This document shows positions 9,379-19,272 of a DNA stretch of 64,000 nucleotides, in pieces. Numbering within the stretch: the stretch's first letter is position 1; every line of letters starts with the position of its first letter. Origin of the DNA: Rhodococcus coprophilus NBRC 100603 (GTDB lineage: Bacteria > Actinomycetota > Actinomycetes > Mycobacteriales > Mycobacteriaceae); NCBI RefSeq assembly GCF_001895045.1, contig NZ_BDAM01000001.1, positions 868,001 to 932,000 of the forward strand, written 5' to 3'. Position numbers and translations under genes: made by a program. The notes below the pieces were generated by a model. It saw nothing but the letters and a program-made list of their open reading frames with translations. It was not told the origin of the DNA and did not search any database.

Positions 9379-10986
9379 GTGGCCCGCCCCAGCGATGTGC
9401 CGACTCCCGGTCCCGCCCCCGCGCGGGCGTGGTGGCATGACGCGGTGTTCTACCAGGTATATCCGCGGTCCTTCGCCGATTCGAACGGCGACGGCGTCGG
9501 CGATCTCGGCGGGATCCGAAACCGCATCGATTACCTGGTCCTGCTCGGCATCGACGCGATCTGGCTCAACCCGGTGATGCGGTCACCGATGGCCGACCAC
9601 GGGTACGACGTCTCCGACCCCCGTGACGTCGATCCGTTGTTCGGCGACGTCGCTGCTTTCGACGCGCTGGTCGAGGAGGCGCACGCGCGCGGCATCCGTG
9701 TGGTGATGGACCTCGTACCGAATCACGTGAGCAGCGAACACCCCTGGTTCCATGAGGCGCTCGCCTCCGCACCGGGCAGCGCCGAGCGCAACCGGTTCCA
9801 CTTCCGGGACGGTCGCGGACCGCAAGGAGACGAGCCACCGAACAACTGGCCGAGCATCTTCGGCGGTCCTGCCTGGACGCGGGTCACCGAACCCGACGGC
9901 ACGCCCGGGCAGTGGTATCTGCACGTGTTCGCGTCGCAGCAACCCGACCTCAACTGGGCCGATTCGGGGGTGGCCGAAGACCTCGAGAAAACACTGCGCT
10001 TCTGGTTGCACGACCGGCACGTGGACGGATTTCGCATCGACGTGGCGCACGGGATGGCGAAACCCGCCGACCTGGCAGATCACGACGGCTGGGAAGAGAA
10101 CGAACTGCTCGGGCATGCCGCGTCCGATCCCCGGTTCGACAACCCCGAAGTCCATGCGATCCACCGGGAAATAAGGAAGGTGCTCGACGAGTATCCGGAC
10201 GCCGTGACCATCGGCGAAATCTGGGTCAGCGACCACGAGCGGTTCTCCGCATATCTGCGACCGGACGAGTTGCACCTCGGGTTCGAGTTCCATCTGACGC
10301 TCGCGGGCTGGGATGCGGACGAGATCAGGGAAGCCATCGAGAAGGGATTCGCCGCTGTCGCCGGCACGCCCGCTTCCCCGACCTGGACGTTGTCCAATCA
10401 CGACGTGGACCGCGAGGTGACCCGATACGGGGGCGGTGCGAGGGGCCTCGCCCGCGCCCGCGCCATGATCCTGGTGGAGTTGGCGCTACCGGGTGCGGTG
10501 TTCGTCTACAACGGGGCCGAACTCGGGCTACCGAACGTGGATCTCCCGGACGAGGTGCTCCAGGACCCGGTGTGGGAACGCTCTGGACGCACCGACCGCG
10601 GCCGGGACGGATGCCGGGTCCCCATGCCGTGGGAGGGCACGGCCCCGCCGTTCGGATTCACCAGCGCGTCGGAGTCGTGGTTGCCTCAGCCGGACGACTG
10701 GGCCGCGCTCACCGTCGAAGCCCAACTCGCGGACGAGGGGTCGATGCTGTCGCTGTACCGGCAAGCGATCCGGTTGCGGCGCGACCGTCCGGAGATAACC
10801 GGAGACGACATCGGCTGGCATGCGAGCCCACCCGGATGCCTCGCATTCCGGCGCCCCGGAGGATTGACGTGTGTGCTCAACGCCGGCACGGAGCCGGTGG
10901 CGCTTCCCGCAGGCACCGCGCTGCTGTCCAGTACACCGATCGCCGACGGGCAACTCCCGGGGAACAGCGCCGTCTGGCTCGTCTGA
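9379..10986 (+). CDS. aglA: Alpha-glucosidase, glycoside hydrolase family 13
   Basis: Hydrolyses alpha-glucosidic bonds of maltose- or trehalose-like sugars in the cytosol; 535 residues. It opens with the GH13 signature WWHDAVFYQVYPRSFADSN, has the calcium-type loop DSNGDGVGDLGG, the nucleophile aspartate in GFRIDVAHG, the acid/base glutamate in TIGEIWVS, and the third catalytic aspartate in SNHDVDR. A Pro-rich N-terminus precedes the domain. The GTG at 9379 is the first start after a stop. Position matches Rv2471. Confidence 0.92.
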   Translation: MARPSDVPTPGPAPARAWWHDAVFYQVYPRSFADSNGDGVGDLGGIRNRIDYLVLLGIDAIWLNPVMRSPMADHGYDVSDPRDVDPLFGDVAAFDALVEEAHARGIRVVMDLVPNHVSSEHPWFHEALASAPGSAERNRFHFRDGRGPQGDEPPNNWPSIFGGPAWTRVTEPDGTPGQWYLHVFASQQPDLNWADSGVAEDLEKTLRFWLHDRHVDGFRIDVAHGMAKPADLADHDGWEENELLGHAASDPRFDNPEVHAIHREIRKVLDEYPDAVTIGEIWVSDHERFSAYLRPDELHLGFEFHLTLAGWDADEIREAIEKGFAAVAGTPASPTWTLSNHDVDREVTRYGGGARGLARARAMILVELALPGAVFVYNGAELGLPNVDLPDEVLQDPVWERSGRTDRGRDGCRVPMPWEGTAPPFGFTSASESWLPQPDDWAALTVEAQLADEGSMLSLYRQAIRLRRDRPEITGDDIGWHASPPGCLAFRRPGGLTCVLNAGTEPVALPAGTALLSSTPIADGQLPGNSAVWLV

Positions 10987-10991
10987 CCGGA

Positions 10992-11702
10992 TCAGACCAC
11001 ACTCAGACCGAGGCCACCGCCGCGACGCAGATGGACCGACCCGTATCGCGCATCGAGCCGTAACCATGTGGCCGAGGCGCGGACTCGTACCACCTCGGCG
11101 GGATCGATACCCTCGAGGTCTCCGGCGTCCCGGCTCGTCGTCGGCACGAATCCCATTGCGCCGAGCGCGAATACCATCCGCATCGGCACCCCGACTGTGA
11201 GGTCGCCGCCACTGACCTCGAGCACCTCCTGCGCCAGCAACGACGCCGGCGGGCCCTGTGCACCGTGTTCGCGGCTCAGTGCGACGCCGCGATGTGCGAG
11301 TTCGACGAGCACCCGCGCGGGGATGTCGTCGACGTGCGCGAACCCGTCGTCCGGAGGCAGTGCCCCGCGCCACGCCGAATCCATCGCCCATCCCGGATCC
11401 ACCTCGATGCCCGCGCCGGGTGCACCGACGACTGCGGCCCGCAGGCCGTCCGCGGCAACACAGGTATCGGCGGGCGCGACGGTCCCGCGCACGAGACGCG
11501 ATGCGAGGACGTCGAAACCGGTCTGTGTCCACACACCGAACAGTCCGTCACCCCGGCGCCGCAGACGCACCACCGCGGCGTCGTCCAGACGCAGTGCGTG
11601 CGTGAGGAATGTCGCGAGATCGGTGCGGTCGGCCGGCGCGTCGAGCCGGACCAGACGTTCCCGGCGTGCGCCGCCATCCCCGCCCGCACCCGGCTCAGTC
11701 AC
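10992..11702 (-). CDS. Conserved actinobacterial protein of unknown function (Rv2474c-like)
   Basis: A 236-residue soluble protein without a recognised domain. It shows an alpha/beta pattern with TDLATFLTHALRLDDAAVVRLRRRGDG near the start and a C-terminal segment GSVHLRRGGGLGLSVV. The likely GTG start at 11702 overlaps the end of the thioesterase gene by 8 bases, so translation is probably coupled. By position and length it corresponds to Rv2474c. It is the last gene of the leftward run that begins with ettA. Confidence 0.65.
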   Translation of the reverse strand: MTEPGAGGDGGARRERLVRLDAPADRTDLATFLTHALRLDDAAVVRLRRRGDGLFGVWTQTGFDVLASRLVRGTVAPADTCVAADGLRAAVVGAPGAGIEVDPGWAMDSAWRGALPPDDGFAHVDDIPARVLVELAHRGVALSREHGAQGPPASLLAQEVLEVSGGDLTVGVPMRMVFALGAMGFVPTTSRDAGDLEGIDPAEVVRVRASATWLRLDARYGSVHLRRGGGLGLSVV

Positions 11703-12129
11703 GCCGCCACCGCGACAGGAACTCTCGTTCGTCGTCGCTGAGGCGCCGCAGACGCTGGGTGTCGATGTCGAACGCGGCAATCTGAGTGGAGGCGACCACG
11801 GCGGGAGCCGAGTCGGCCGGAGCACCGCCCGGACGCACCTCGTAGCCGATGGTGAAGTCGACCGCCCGCACCTTCTCGGTCCACATCATGATGTCGAGCG
11901 GTCCGTCCGAATGACGCAACTGACGGCGGTACCGCACGTGGAGGTCGGCGATCACCGCGCCGTCCCGCAGCGTCTGGGTGGGCCGGCCGTCGGCGAAGAG
12001 CCACGGGATGCGCGCCTCTTCGAGCAGTGTCACCATCCGGGCGTGGTTGATGTGCTGGAAGACATCCATGTCCGACCACCGCACCATCACCTCGGTATGG
12101 AATCCGAACTGTTCCCCCACGCTGCCCAC
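11695..12129 (-). CDS. Acyl-CoA thioesterase, hotdog fold (Rv2475c-like)
   Basis: A 144-residue 4HBT-type thioesterase, expected to hydrolyse acyl-CoA thioesters. The motif VRWSDMDVFQHINHARMVTLLEEAR contains the catalytic aspartate and the helix-start asparagine of the family. The GTG start at 12129 follows GGAGG located at the end of gdh and begins 3 bases after the gdh stop, so it is very likely co-transcribed. A second, related thioesterase lies on the other side of gdh. Confidence 0.85.
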   Translation of the reverse strand: MGSVGEQFGFHTEVMVRWSDMDVFQHINHARMVTLLEEARIPWLFADGRPTQTLRDGAVIADLHVRYRRQLRHSDGPLDIMMWTEKVRAVDFTIGYEVRPGGAPADSAPAVVASTQIAAFDIDTQRLRRLSDDEREFLSRWRRD

Positions 12130-12132
12130 TCG

Positions 12133-15100
12133 TTACCTCCGATCGGATGCGCCCGTGCGCACCATGCTTCTGATCTGGCGTGCCGCCACCGACAGGATGG
12201 CGAGGTCCAGGTTTCCAGACGCGAAAATCTCGTCGAGCGCCGCCCTGGCGCGCACGAGCCGTGATCCGTTGGACAATTCCCAGTCCTCGATCATCTCCGC
12301 GGTCGTCTCACCCGGCTCCGCTCCGGCGAACACGTCGAGCACCAGGGCAATCAACGATCCGTACAGGTCGTCGCGTAATGCCAAGCGCGCCAGCGAGTGC
12401 CAACGGTCGCCCTTTTCGAGCACGGACACCGCACTGAGCAGCCGGTCGATACCGAGATGCGCGTCGAGTGCGTAGTACAGCTCCGCGACCTCCTCGTCGT
12501 CACGCTCGACGATGTCCGCGGCGTCGATGACGTCGAGAAGGACGAACTGCACGAGAAGGTAGTACACCGCTTCCGTCGGATCGACCGGAGCGCCCCGCTC
12601 CAGCACCGGCGCAGTCCTGCGTGCGAAATCTTCGACGTGGTGCCCCCGAACCCATTCGCTCACCCGCGGTGCGAGTCGCGCGAAACGGTCTCGGTAGCGG
12701 CTGATTTCGGCACCCACCGCGAGCGGCTGCGGACGCGTGGAGAGCAGTCGCCGCGACGCGCGGTCGAGTACGCGGCGCGATTCGAGGAGCAACTCGTCCT
12801 CCACGTCGGTGGGAAGCCGTTCACTGCGGACCCGGTCCCAGATCGCGGGAAGCCCGAAGATCGCGGTGACCGCGGCGTACGCGCGGATCGCGTCGGTGCT
12901 CGACGCACCGGTCTCTTCCGTCAACCGGTACACGAAGGAGATGCCACCGTTGTCGACGGTTTCGTTCGCGAGGATGGTCGCGACGATCTGCCTGCGCAGC
13001 GGGTGTGCCTTGATTCCGGCTACGAATCGGTCCCGCAGCGCCGGAGGGAAATAACCCGGCAGACGCGACGCGAACGTGTCGTTGTCGGGCACGTCGGTCT
13101 CGAGCAACTCGTCGACCAGCGCGAGTTTGACGTGCGCGAGGAGTTGGGACAACTCGGGTGAGGTGAGCCCCTCCCCCGCGGCGAGACGCCGCGCGATCTC
13201 GGTGTCGTCGGGCAGCGCGTCGAGGCTGCGGTCGAGTCCGTGTTCCGCTTCGAGTGTGCGGATGAGTCGCTGATGGACGGCGAGCATCGCGGGTGCAGCG
13301 GCCCGCTCCAGACCCAGGACGTTGTTCTGGCCGATGTTGTCGGCGAGGACGAGTTCGGCGACGTCGTCGGTCATGGAGGCGAGCAAGGGATTGCGGTCGG
13401 CGACCTGCAGTTCGCCGGCGGTCACCATCGAGTCGAGGAGGATCTTGATGTTGACCTCGTGGTCGGAGCAGTCCACGCCGGCCGAGTTGTCGATCGCGTC
13501 GGTGTTGATCTTTCCGCCGGTGCGGGCGTACTCGATGCGGCCCAGTTGAGTGACTCCGAGATTGCCACCCTCACCGATCACCCGTGCCCGAACGCCCCCA
13601 CCGTCGACCCGCACCGCGTCGTTGCTCTTGTCCCCCACATCGGCGTGTGCTTCGGACTCCGACTTGATGTACGTGCCGATACCGCCGTTCCACAGCAGAT
13701 CTACGGGGGCACGCAGGATCGCCCGGATCAGTTCGGGCGGGGTGAGTTCGGTGACGTCGTCGTCCAGGCCGAGTACGCGCCGGGCCGCGGCGCTGACCGG
13801 GATCGATTTGCGTGTCCGCTCCCACACGCCGCCGCCCTCGCCGATCAGCGCCGGGTCGTAATCGGCCCAGGACGATCGGGGAAGCTCGAAGATCCGGCGC
13901 CGTTCGGCGAACGAGCGGGCCGCGTCCGGTTCCGGGTCGAGGAAGATGTGGCGGTGATCGAATGCGGCGACGAGTTCGATGTGTTCGCTGAGCAGCATCC
14001 CGTTGCCGAACACGTCTCCGCTCATATCGCCGATGCCGGCCACGGTGAAGTTCTCCGACTGGGTGTCGAGCCCCAGCTCACGGAAGTGCCGCTTGACGCT
14101 CTCCCACGCTCCGCGGGCGGTGATGCCCATCTCCTTGTGGTCGTATCCGGCCGACCCACCGGAGGCGAACGCGTCACCGAGCCAGAAATCGTATTCGGCC
14201 GCAACCGAATTCGCGAGGTCGGAGAACGAGGCGGTGCCTTTGTCGGCAGCGACGACGAGGTAGGTGTCGTCACCGTCGTGCCGCACGACCCGCTGCGGCG
14301 GGATCACATTCGTGCGGGATGTGTCGAGATTGTCGGTCAGGTCGAGGAGTCCGGAGATGAATCTGCGGTAACACAGTTCCCCGCGGGCACGGACGGCTTG
14401 CCGGTCTGCGGCCGCGTCACCGGTGGGTTCGGGCGTGTGTTTGACGACGAACCCGCCCTTCGCTCCGACTGGAACGATCACGGCGTTCTTGACGGCCTGC
14501 GCCTTGACGAGCCCGAGCACTTCGGTGCGGTAGTCCTCCCGGCGGTCGGACCACCTCAGACCGCCGCGTGCCACGGCACCGTATCTCATGTGCACGCCCT
14601 CCACGTCGGGGGCGTAGACGAATATCTCGAACTTCGGGCGCGGCTGCGGAAGTTCGGGGATCCCGGCCGGATCGAGCTTCATCGACAGGACACGACCGCG
14701 CGCGCGGCCGTCGTCCGCCGGGACGAAGTAGTTCGTTCGCAGGGTGGAGCGGATCAGCGAAAAGAGCGCGCGCAGGATCCGGTCGGTGACCAGTCCGGTG
14801 ACAGCCTCGATCCTCGAGGACAGTTCGTCGGTGATCTGTTCCTCGCGCCCGGGCGACGCCGCGTCCGGATCGAATCGCGCTTCGAACAGACCGACCAGCA
14901 GGACGGTGATGTCCGGGTGGTCGAGCAGCACGCCTTCGATGTTGTGCTGGCTGTACGGAAAGCCGGTCTGGCGCAGGTACTTCGCGTACGCCCGGAGCAT
15001 GACCGCCTGGCGCCATGCCAGTCCCGCGCGCAACACCAGTTCGTTGAACCTGTCGGTCTCGGCGTCACCTCGCCAGGCGACGACGAACATGTCGGTGAAC

Positions 15101-16944
15101 CGCCGCGCCAGCGTCGGGTCCGTATCGAGTAGTCCGGGTTCGAGATCGTTGGGCACCTCGAGGCCGAAATCGTAGATCCAGCACACCATCCCGTCGGATC
15201 GCGGCACTCGGTAGGGACGTTCGTCGACGACCTGGACGCCGAGGCTCTGCAGGACGGGAAGCACGCGGCCGAGGGTGACGGCCTCGTCGCCCACATACAG
15301 GGTGAAGCGCCACGTGCGGGGCACCGAGGGGTCGGGCCGGTCGAGCCGCGTCTCGATCTCGCCGACCTTCAGCCTGTCGAGCAGCACCAGATCGGACAGC
15401 GCACGGTCGGACGGGAAATCCTCCTTGTACGCCTCGGGCACCGCATCGGCGTAGCGCTGCACCAGCGCCGCGTCGACGCGGGTATCGCCTGCGGCAGCCT
15501 CGGAAAGCCGGTCCGCCCAGTTTCGACTGGTCTCGGCGAGGAGCGATTGGATCCGGGCGCGGTTCTCGTCGGACGTGTCGATCTCGCGCCGGCCTCGCCC
15601 CGGGAATCGGATGGTGACGTGCAGGAGCGCCAGTTCACCCTCGGACACGCGGGCGGTGTAATCGAGGACCCCGCCGCCGTACTCGCGCAGAAGAATCTCC
15701 TGCATCGCGATCCGCACCTTCGTCGTGTACCGGTCGCGCGGCAGGTACACCAGGCACGACACGTAACGGCGGTGCGTGTCGACACGCACGAACAACCGGA
15801 CCTGCCTTCGGATGTCGACCACCGACGACACCGTGTCGTAGAGGGTTGCGGTGTCCATCGAGAAGAGTTCGGCGCGCGGGATCGCCTGCATGATCTCGAG
15901 CATCGCCTGCCCGGTGTACGACGTGAGGTCGACGTGAGCGCGGTCGATCACCGAACGTACTCTTCGCGAGATCAGCGGGATGTCGAGAATGTTGTCGTTC
16001 AGGGCCGTCACCGTGAGCACCCCGAGAAACCGGTGCTCGCCGACCACACCACCCTCCTCGTCGAGGACTGCGATCCCCACGAAGTACGGATACACCGAGC
16101 GGTGCACGGTCGTGGGCAGCGCTCCCTGTGTCAGCACCAGCAACGGACGGCGATCGGGACGTGCGCCGGGCGGCAGGTCGAGCAGGTCGATATCACCGTC
16201 CGCGCTGCGCAGCACCCCCAAGCCGCTGCCGGGCACCGGCCGTGAATGGAGAACACCCGATCCCTCGGGGTCGACGAAGTCGTAACGGCGGTAACCGAGC
16301 ATGGTGAAGTGGCCCCGCCCGAGCCAGCGCAGCAGGTCTGCGGTCTCTGCGAGAACGGTGGCGGTGTGCCGCGGCGGCGGAGCAGCAGCGAGCGCGTCCA
16401 GCGCGGAAGCGAGTTCGCGCTGGAGAGCCAGCATCGGGCCGGTGTCGGAGACCACCTGCCGGACATCGCCCAGCGCATGGCGAAGGCCGTCCTCGATCGC
16501 CTCGGCCGTGGGGCCGTCGGCGCCCACGGCAAATTGCACGTGCATCCACGACTCCGCGACCCGGAGTGCGGTGTCCGCCTCGTCGCCCGGCGTTCGGTTT
16601 GCGAGCGAGAGTCCGAGGAGTCGTCCGGCGTCGTCGCGCAGCACCGAGAACTCGGGATGTACGACCGCGTCGACACTCACGCCGAGCCGGGCGAACAACG
16701 CCAGGACCGCCTCGACGAGGAGAGGCATGTCGTCGGTGACGATCTGGGCGGTCGAGCCGAGCGGGTCGTCGCCAGGGGGACGGACATGGACGGCTGCGGT
16801 ACCGGGCATGCGGTCGCGTCCCAGTTCGAGGTGGGCGCCGGCGATCGTCGCGGGATCACCGATTTCTTCCCCGGACTGCTCGTACGCATGCGTCAGAACC
16901 GTCAGGAATGACGAATCCAGTTGCGATGCAGTCGAATCCGTCAT
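12133..16944 (-). CDS. gdh: NAD-specific glutamate dehydrogenase, large (L_180) type
   Basis: Oxidatively deaminates glutamate to 2-oxoglutarate in a large oligomer; 1603 residues, close to Rv2476c. The long N-terminal half holds regulatory domains. The catalytic core around residues 790-840 contains RGGLRWSDRREDYRTE and KNAVIVPVGAKGGFV, followed by the NAD-binding region with GIGDMSGDVFGNG. The frame is open one codon further (TTG at 16947), but the ATG at 16944 follows GGGAG and was preferred. A hairpin separates it from the upstream thioesterase gene and may act as an attenuator or terminator. It probably serves glutamate catabolism, whereas gdhA at 29 kb assimilates ammonium. Confidence 0.95.
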   Translation of the reverse strand: MTDSTASQLDSSFLTVLTHAYEQSGEEIGDPATIAGAHLELGRDRMPGTAAVHVRPPGDDPLGSTAQIVTDDMPLLVEAVLALFARLGVSVDAVVHPEFSVLRDDAGRLLGLSLANRTPGDEADTALRVAESWMHVQFAVGADGPTAEAIEDGLRHALGDVRQVVSDTGPMLALQRELASALDALAAAPPPRHTATVLAETADLLRWLGRGHFTMLGYRRYDFVDPEGSGVLHSRPVPGSGLGVLRSADGDIDLLDLPPGARPDRRPLLVLTQGALPTTVHRSVYPYFVGIAVLDEEGGVVGEHRFLGVLTVTALNDNILDIPLISRRVRSVIDRAHVDLTSYTGQAMLEIMQAIPRAELFSMDTATLYDTVSSVVDIRRQVRLFVRVDTHRRYVSCLVYLPRDRYTTKVRIAMQEILLREYGGGVLDYTARVSEGELALLHVTIRFPGRGRREIDTSDENRARIQSLLAETSRNWADRLSEAAAGDTRVDAALVQRYADAVPEAYKEDFPSDRALSDLVLLDRLKVGEIETRLDRPDPSVPRTWRFTLYVGDEAVTLGRVLPVLQSLGVQVVDERPYRVPRSDGMVCWIYDFGLEVPNDLEPGLLDTDPTLARRFTDMFVVAWRGDAETDRFNELVLRAGLAWRQAVMLRAYAKYLRQTGFPYSQHNIEGVLLDHPDITVLLVGLFEARFDPDAASPGREEQITDELSSRIEAVTGLVTDRILRALFSLIRSTLRTNYFVPADDGRARGRVLSMKLDPAGIPELPQPRPKFEIFVYAPDVEGVHMRYGAVARGGLRWSDRREDYRTEVLGLVKAQAVKNAVIVPVGAKGGFVVKHTPEPTGDAAADRQAVRARGELCYRRFISGLLDLTDNLDTSRTNVIPPQRVVRHDGDDTYLVVAADKGTASFSDLANSVAAEYDFWLGDAFASGGSAGYDHKEMGITARGAWESVKRHFRELGLDTQSENFTVAGIGDMSGDVFGNGMLLSEHIELVAAFDHRHIFLDPEPDAARSFAERRRIFELPRSSWADYDPALIGEGGGVWERTRKSIPVSAAARRVLGLDDDVTELTPPELIRAILRAPVDLLWNGGIGTYIKSESEAHADVGDKSNDAVRVDGGGVRARVIGEGGNLGVTQLGRIEYARTGGKINTDAIDNSAGVDCSDHEVNIKILLDSMVTAGELQVADRNPLLASMTDDVAELVLADNIGQNNVLGLERAAAPAMLAVHQRLIRTLEAEHGLDRSLDALPDDTEIARRLAAGEGLTSPELSQLLAHVKLALVDELLETDVPDNDTFASRLPGYFPPALRDRFVAGIKAHPLRRQIVATILANETVDNGGISFVYRLTEETGASSTDAIRAYAAVTAIFGLPAIWDRVRSERLPTDVEDELLLESRRVLDRASRRLLSTRPQPLAVGAEISRYRDRFARLAPRVSEWVRGHHVEDFARRTAPVLERGAPVDPTEAVYYLLVQFVLLDVIDAADIVERDDEEVAELYYALDAHLGIDRLLSAVSVLEKGDRWHSLARLALRDDLYGSLIALVLDVFAGAEPGETTAEMIEDWELSNGSRLVRARAALDEIFASGNLDLAILSVAARQIRSMVRTGASDRR

Positions 16945-16981
16945 CAAAGCTGCTCCCTCGCTACTTGTCGGACAAAACCGA

Positions 16982-17021
16982 GCGCCGCGGACGGGCTCGA
17001 GAGCGAGCCTATCCGCGGCGC
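16982..17021 (-). terminator. Hairpin with T-tract ahead of gdh (terminator or attenuator)
   Basis: A perfect 10-bp outer stem (16982-16991 with 17012-17021) encloses a 6-bp inner stem, GGCTCG with CGAGCC. Read leftward it is followed within a few bases by TTTT. It sits in the 106-base gap between the thioesterase stop and the gdh start, leaving only 37 bases before the gdh ATG. It may end the ettA transcript or tune read-through into gdh. Confidence 0.6.
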
Positions 17022-17050
17022 CACGAGAGAGCGAGCATCACACGGGACGA

Positions 17051-17533
17051 TCAGGTCCCCGTCGCAACCCGGTACCGGTTGAGCACCTCGAGTTCGCGGT
17101 CGTCGAGCGGCCTCGAACGGTCTGTGTCCACATCGAATCCGACGAGGACCGCATCCCCGTGCGCACACACCACACCGCTGCGATCGAGGATCGTGTGCCG
17201 CAGCGTGAAGGACGTGGTGCCCACGTGCAACACCGAGATCTCGACGTCGAGTGGCCCCGAGGCGTCCTTGATGGGCCGCAGGAACTCCACGGTCATCTTG
17301 CGGACCGCGACGGCGCCGCGTGCCGAGAGGTTGGCGAGCAGGAACTTGATCCGAGCTTCCTGCATGTACTCGACCACTTTGGTGTTGTTCACGTGACCGA
17401 GGCGATCGGAATCGGCCCAGCGCACCTCGAGCGAACAGCGGAAGGGCTCGCCGCCGCCGTTCGTCCCGAGGCCGTCCTGCCGAAGCCCGTCCTGCCCGAT
17501 TCCGTTGGAATGCGTGTCGAGCCGATCAGTCAC
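17051..17533 (-). CDS. Acyl-CoA thioesterase, hotdog fold
   Basis: A 160-residue 4HBT-family thioesterase. The core VRWADSDRLGHVNNTKVVEYMQEARI carries the catalytic aspartate and conserved HVNN segment, and VEFLRPIKDASGPLDVEISV forms the hotdog strands. The first 30 residues are a glycine-rich, unconserved extension. The GTG at 17533 overlaps the ettA stop by 8 bases, using the same GTGACTGA junction found between the other thioesterase and its downstream gene. It resembles the thioesterase after gdh and may be its paralogue. Confidence 0.85.
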   Translation of the reverse strand: MTDRLDTHSNGIGQDGLRQDGLGTNGGGEPFRCSLEVRWADSDRLGHVNNTKVVEYMQEARIKFLLANLSARGAVAVRKMTVEFLRPIKDASGPLDVEISVLHVGTTSFTLRHTILDRSGVVCAHGDAVLVGFDVDTDRSRPLDDRELEVLNRYRVATGT

Positions 17534-19199
17534 GGGTGAGCTTCCGGTGGGTGACGCGGTGCGGACGTGCCGCATCCGCACCGAGGCGCTCGACCTTGTT
17601 GGCTTCGTACGCCTCGAAGTTGCCCTCGAACCAGAACCACTTGCCTTCTTCGACGTTGCCTTCCCACGCGAGAATGTGGGTACAGGTCCGGTCGAGGAAC
17701 CAGCGATCGTGGGAGATCACGACGGCGCAGCCCGGGAACTGCTGCAGTGCGTTCTCGAGCGAGCTCAGGGTCTCGACGTCGAGGTCGTTGGTCGGTTCGT
17801 CGAGCAGGATCAGGTTGCCGCCCTCTTTGAGGGTCAGCGCGAGGTTGAGTCGGTTGCGCTCACCACCGGAGAGCACGCCGGCCTTCTTCTGCTGGTCCGG
17901 TCCCTTGAAACCGAAGGCACTGACGTACGCGCGCGACGGCATCTCGTTCTGGCCGACCTCGATGAAGTCCATGCCACCGGACACGACCTCCCACACGTTC
18001 TTGGTGGGGTCGATGTTGGCGCGGTTCTGGTCGACATAGCTGAGCTTGACCGTCTCGCCGACCTTGACGCTGCCCGAATCGGGCTCTTCGAGTCCGACGA
18101 TCGTCTTGAACAGGGTGGTCTTACCCACACCGTTCGGGCCGATCACGCCGACGATGCCGTTTCGCGGCAACGTGAACGACAGATCCTTGATGAGCACGCG
18201 GCCGTCGAAGCCCTTGTCGAGGTGCTCGACCTCCACGACGACATTGCCCAGGCGCGGAGGAGTGGGGATCTGGATCTCTTCGAAGTCGAGCTTGCGGTGC
18301 TTCTCGGCTTCCGCTGCCATCTCTTCGTAGCGTCCGAGGCGTGCCTTGGACTTCGTCTGCCGTGCCTTGGAGCCGGAGCGAACCCACTCGAGCTCCTCCT
18401 TGAGGCGCTTCTGCAGCTTCTGGTCCTTCTTGCCCTGCACCTCGAGGCGCTCGGCCTTCTTCTCCAGGTAGGTCGAGTAGTTGCCCTCGTACGGGTGCAG
18501 CTTGCCGCGGTCGACCTCACAGATCCACTGCGCGACGTGATCGAGGAAGTACCGGTCGTGAGTGACGGCCAGGACGGCGCCGGGGTAGCTCGCGAGGAAC
18601 TGCTCGAGCCACAGCACCGACTCGGCGTCCAGGTGGTTGGTGGGCTCGTCGAGGAGCAGCAGGTCGGGCTTGCTCAGCAGCAGCTTGCACAGCGCGACAC
18701 GGCGGCGCTCACCACCGGAGAGGTGGGTGACCGGCTCGTCCGGCGGCGGGCAGCGAAGCGCGTCCATCGCCTGCTCGAGCTGTGAATCGAGATCCCACGC
18801 GTTGGCGTGATCGAGCTCCTCCTGGAGGACGCCCATCTCTTCCATCAGTTCGTCCGAGTAGTCGGTCGCCATCAGCTCGGCGATCTCGTTGAACCGGTCG
18901 AGCTTGACCTTGATGTCGCCGAGGCCCTCCTCGACGTTCTCCTTGACCGTCTTCTCCTCGTTGAGCGGGGGCTCCTGCAGGAGGATGCCGACCGTCGCAT
19001 CGGGATCGAGGAACGCCTCACCGTTGCTGGGCTGATCCAAGCCCGCCATGATCTTGAGGATCGACGACTTTCCCGCGCCGTTGGGTCCCACGACGCCGAT
19101 CTTCGCGCCCGGGTAGAAGCTCATGGTGACGTCATCGAGGATGACCTTGTCACCGTGCGCCTTGCGCACCTTCTTCATCGTGTAAATGAACTCCGCCAT
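17526..19199 (-). CDS. ettA: Energy-dependent translational throttle protein EttA (ABC-F ATPase)
   Basis: Soluble ABC-F protein that binds the ribosomal E site and gates translation elongation according to ATP/ADP level. It has 557 residues with two ABC domains: Walker A GPNGAGKSS (near residue 38) and GPNGVGKTT, signatures LSGGERRRVAL and LSGGERNRLNL, and Walker B segments ending LLLDEPTNHLDAE and ILLDEPTNDLDVE. The linker between them is lysine/arginine-rich, as expected. The ATG at 19199 lies 7 bases after TACGCT, suggesting a leaderless transcript. It is the orthologue of Rv2477c. Confidence 0.95.
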   Translation of the reverse strand: MAEFIYTMKKVRKAHGDKVILDDVTMSFYPGAKIGVVGPNGAGKSSILKIMAGLDQPSNGEAFLDPDATVGILLQEPPLNEEKTVKENVEEGLGDIKVKLDRFNEIAELMATDYSDELMEEMGVLQEELDHANAWDLDSQLEQAMDALRCPPPDEPVTHLSGGERRRVALCKLLLSKPDLLLLDEPTNHLDAESVLWLEQFLASYPGAVLAVTHDRYFLDHVAQWICEVDRGKLHPYEGNYSTYLEKKAERLEVQGKKDQKLQKRLKEELEWVRSGSKARQTKSKARLGRYEEMAAEAEKHRKLDFEEIQIPTPPRLGNVVVEVEHLDKGFDGRVLIKDLSFTLPRNGIVGVIGPNGVGKTTLFKTIVGLEEPDSGSVKVGETVKLSYVDQNRANIDPTKNVWEVVSGGMDFIEVGQNEMPSRAYVSAFGFKGPDQQKKAGVLSGGERNRLNLALTLKEGGNLILLDEPTNDLDVETLSSLENALQQFPGCAVVISHDRWFLDRTCTHILAWEGNVEEGKWFWFEGNFEAYEANKVERLGADAARPHRVTHRKLTRD

Positions 19200-19272
19200 G
19201 GCGACCAGCGTATCCGCCCGGGCGGGATAACCCACATCCTGCGCGTCGTCCCGCCGAACTGCGGCACCGGAG

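Noticed and set aside
13240..15132. 630-codon frame on the + strand
   Set aside because: Antisense shadow of gdh without recognisable domains.
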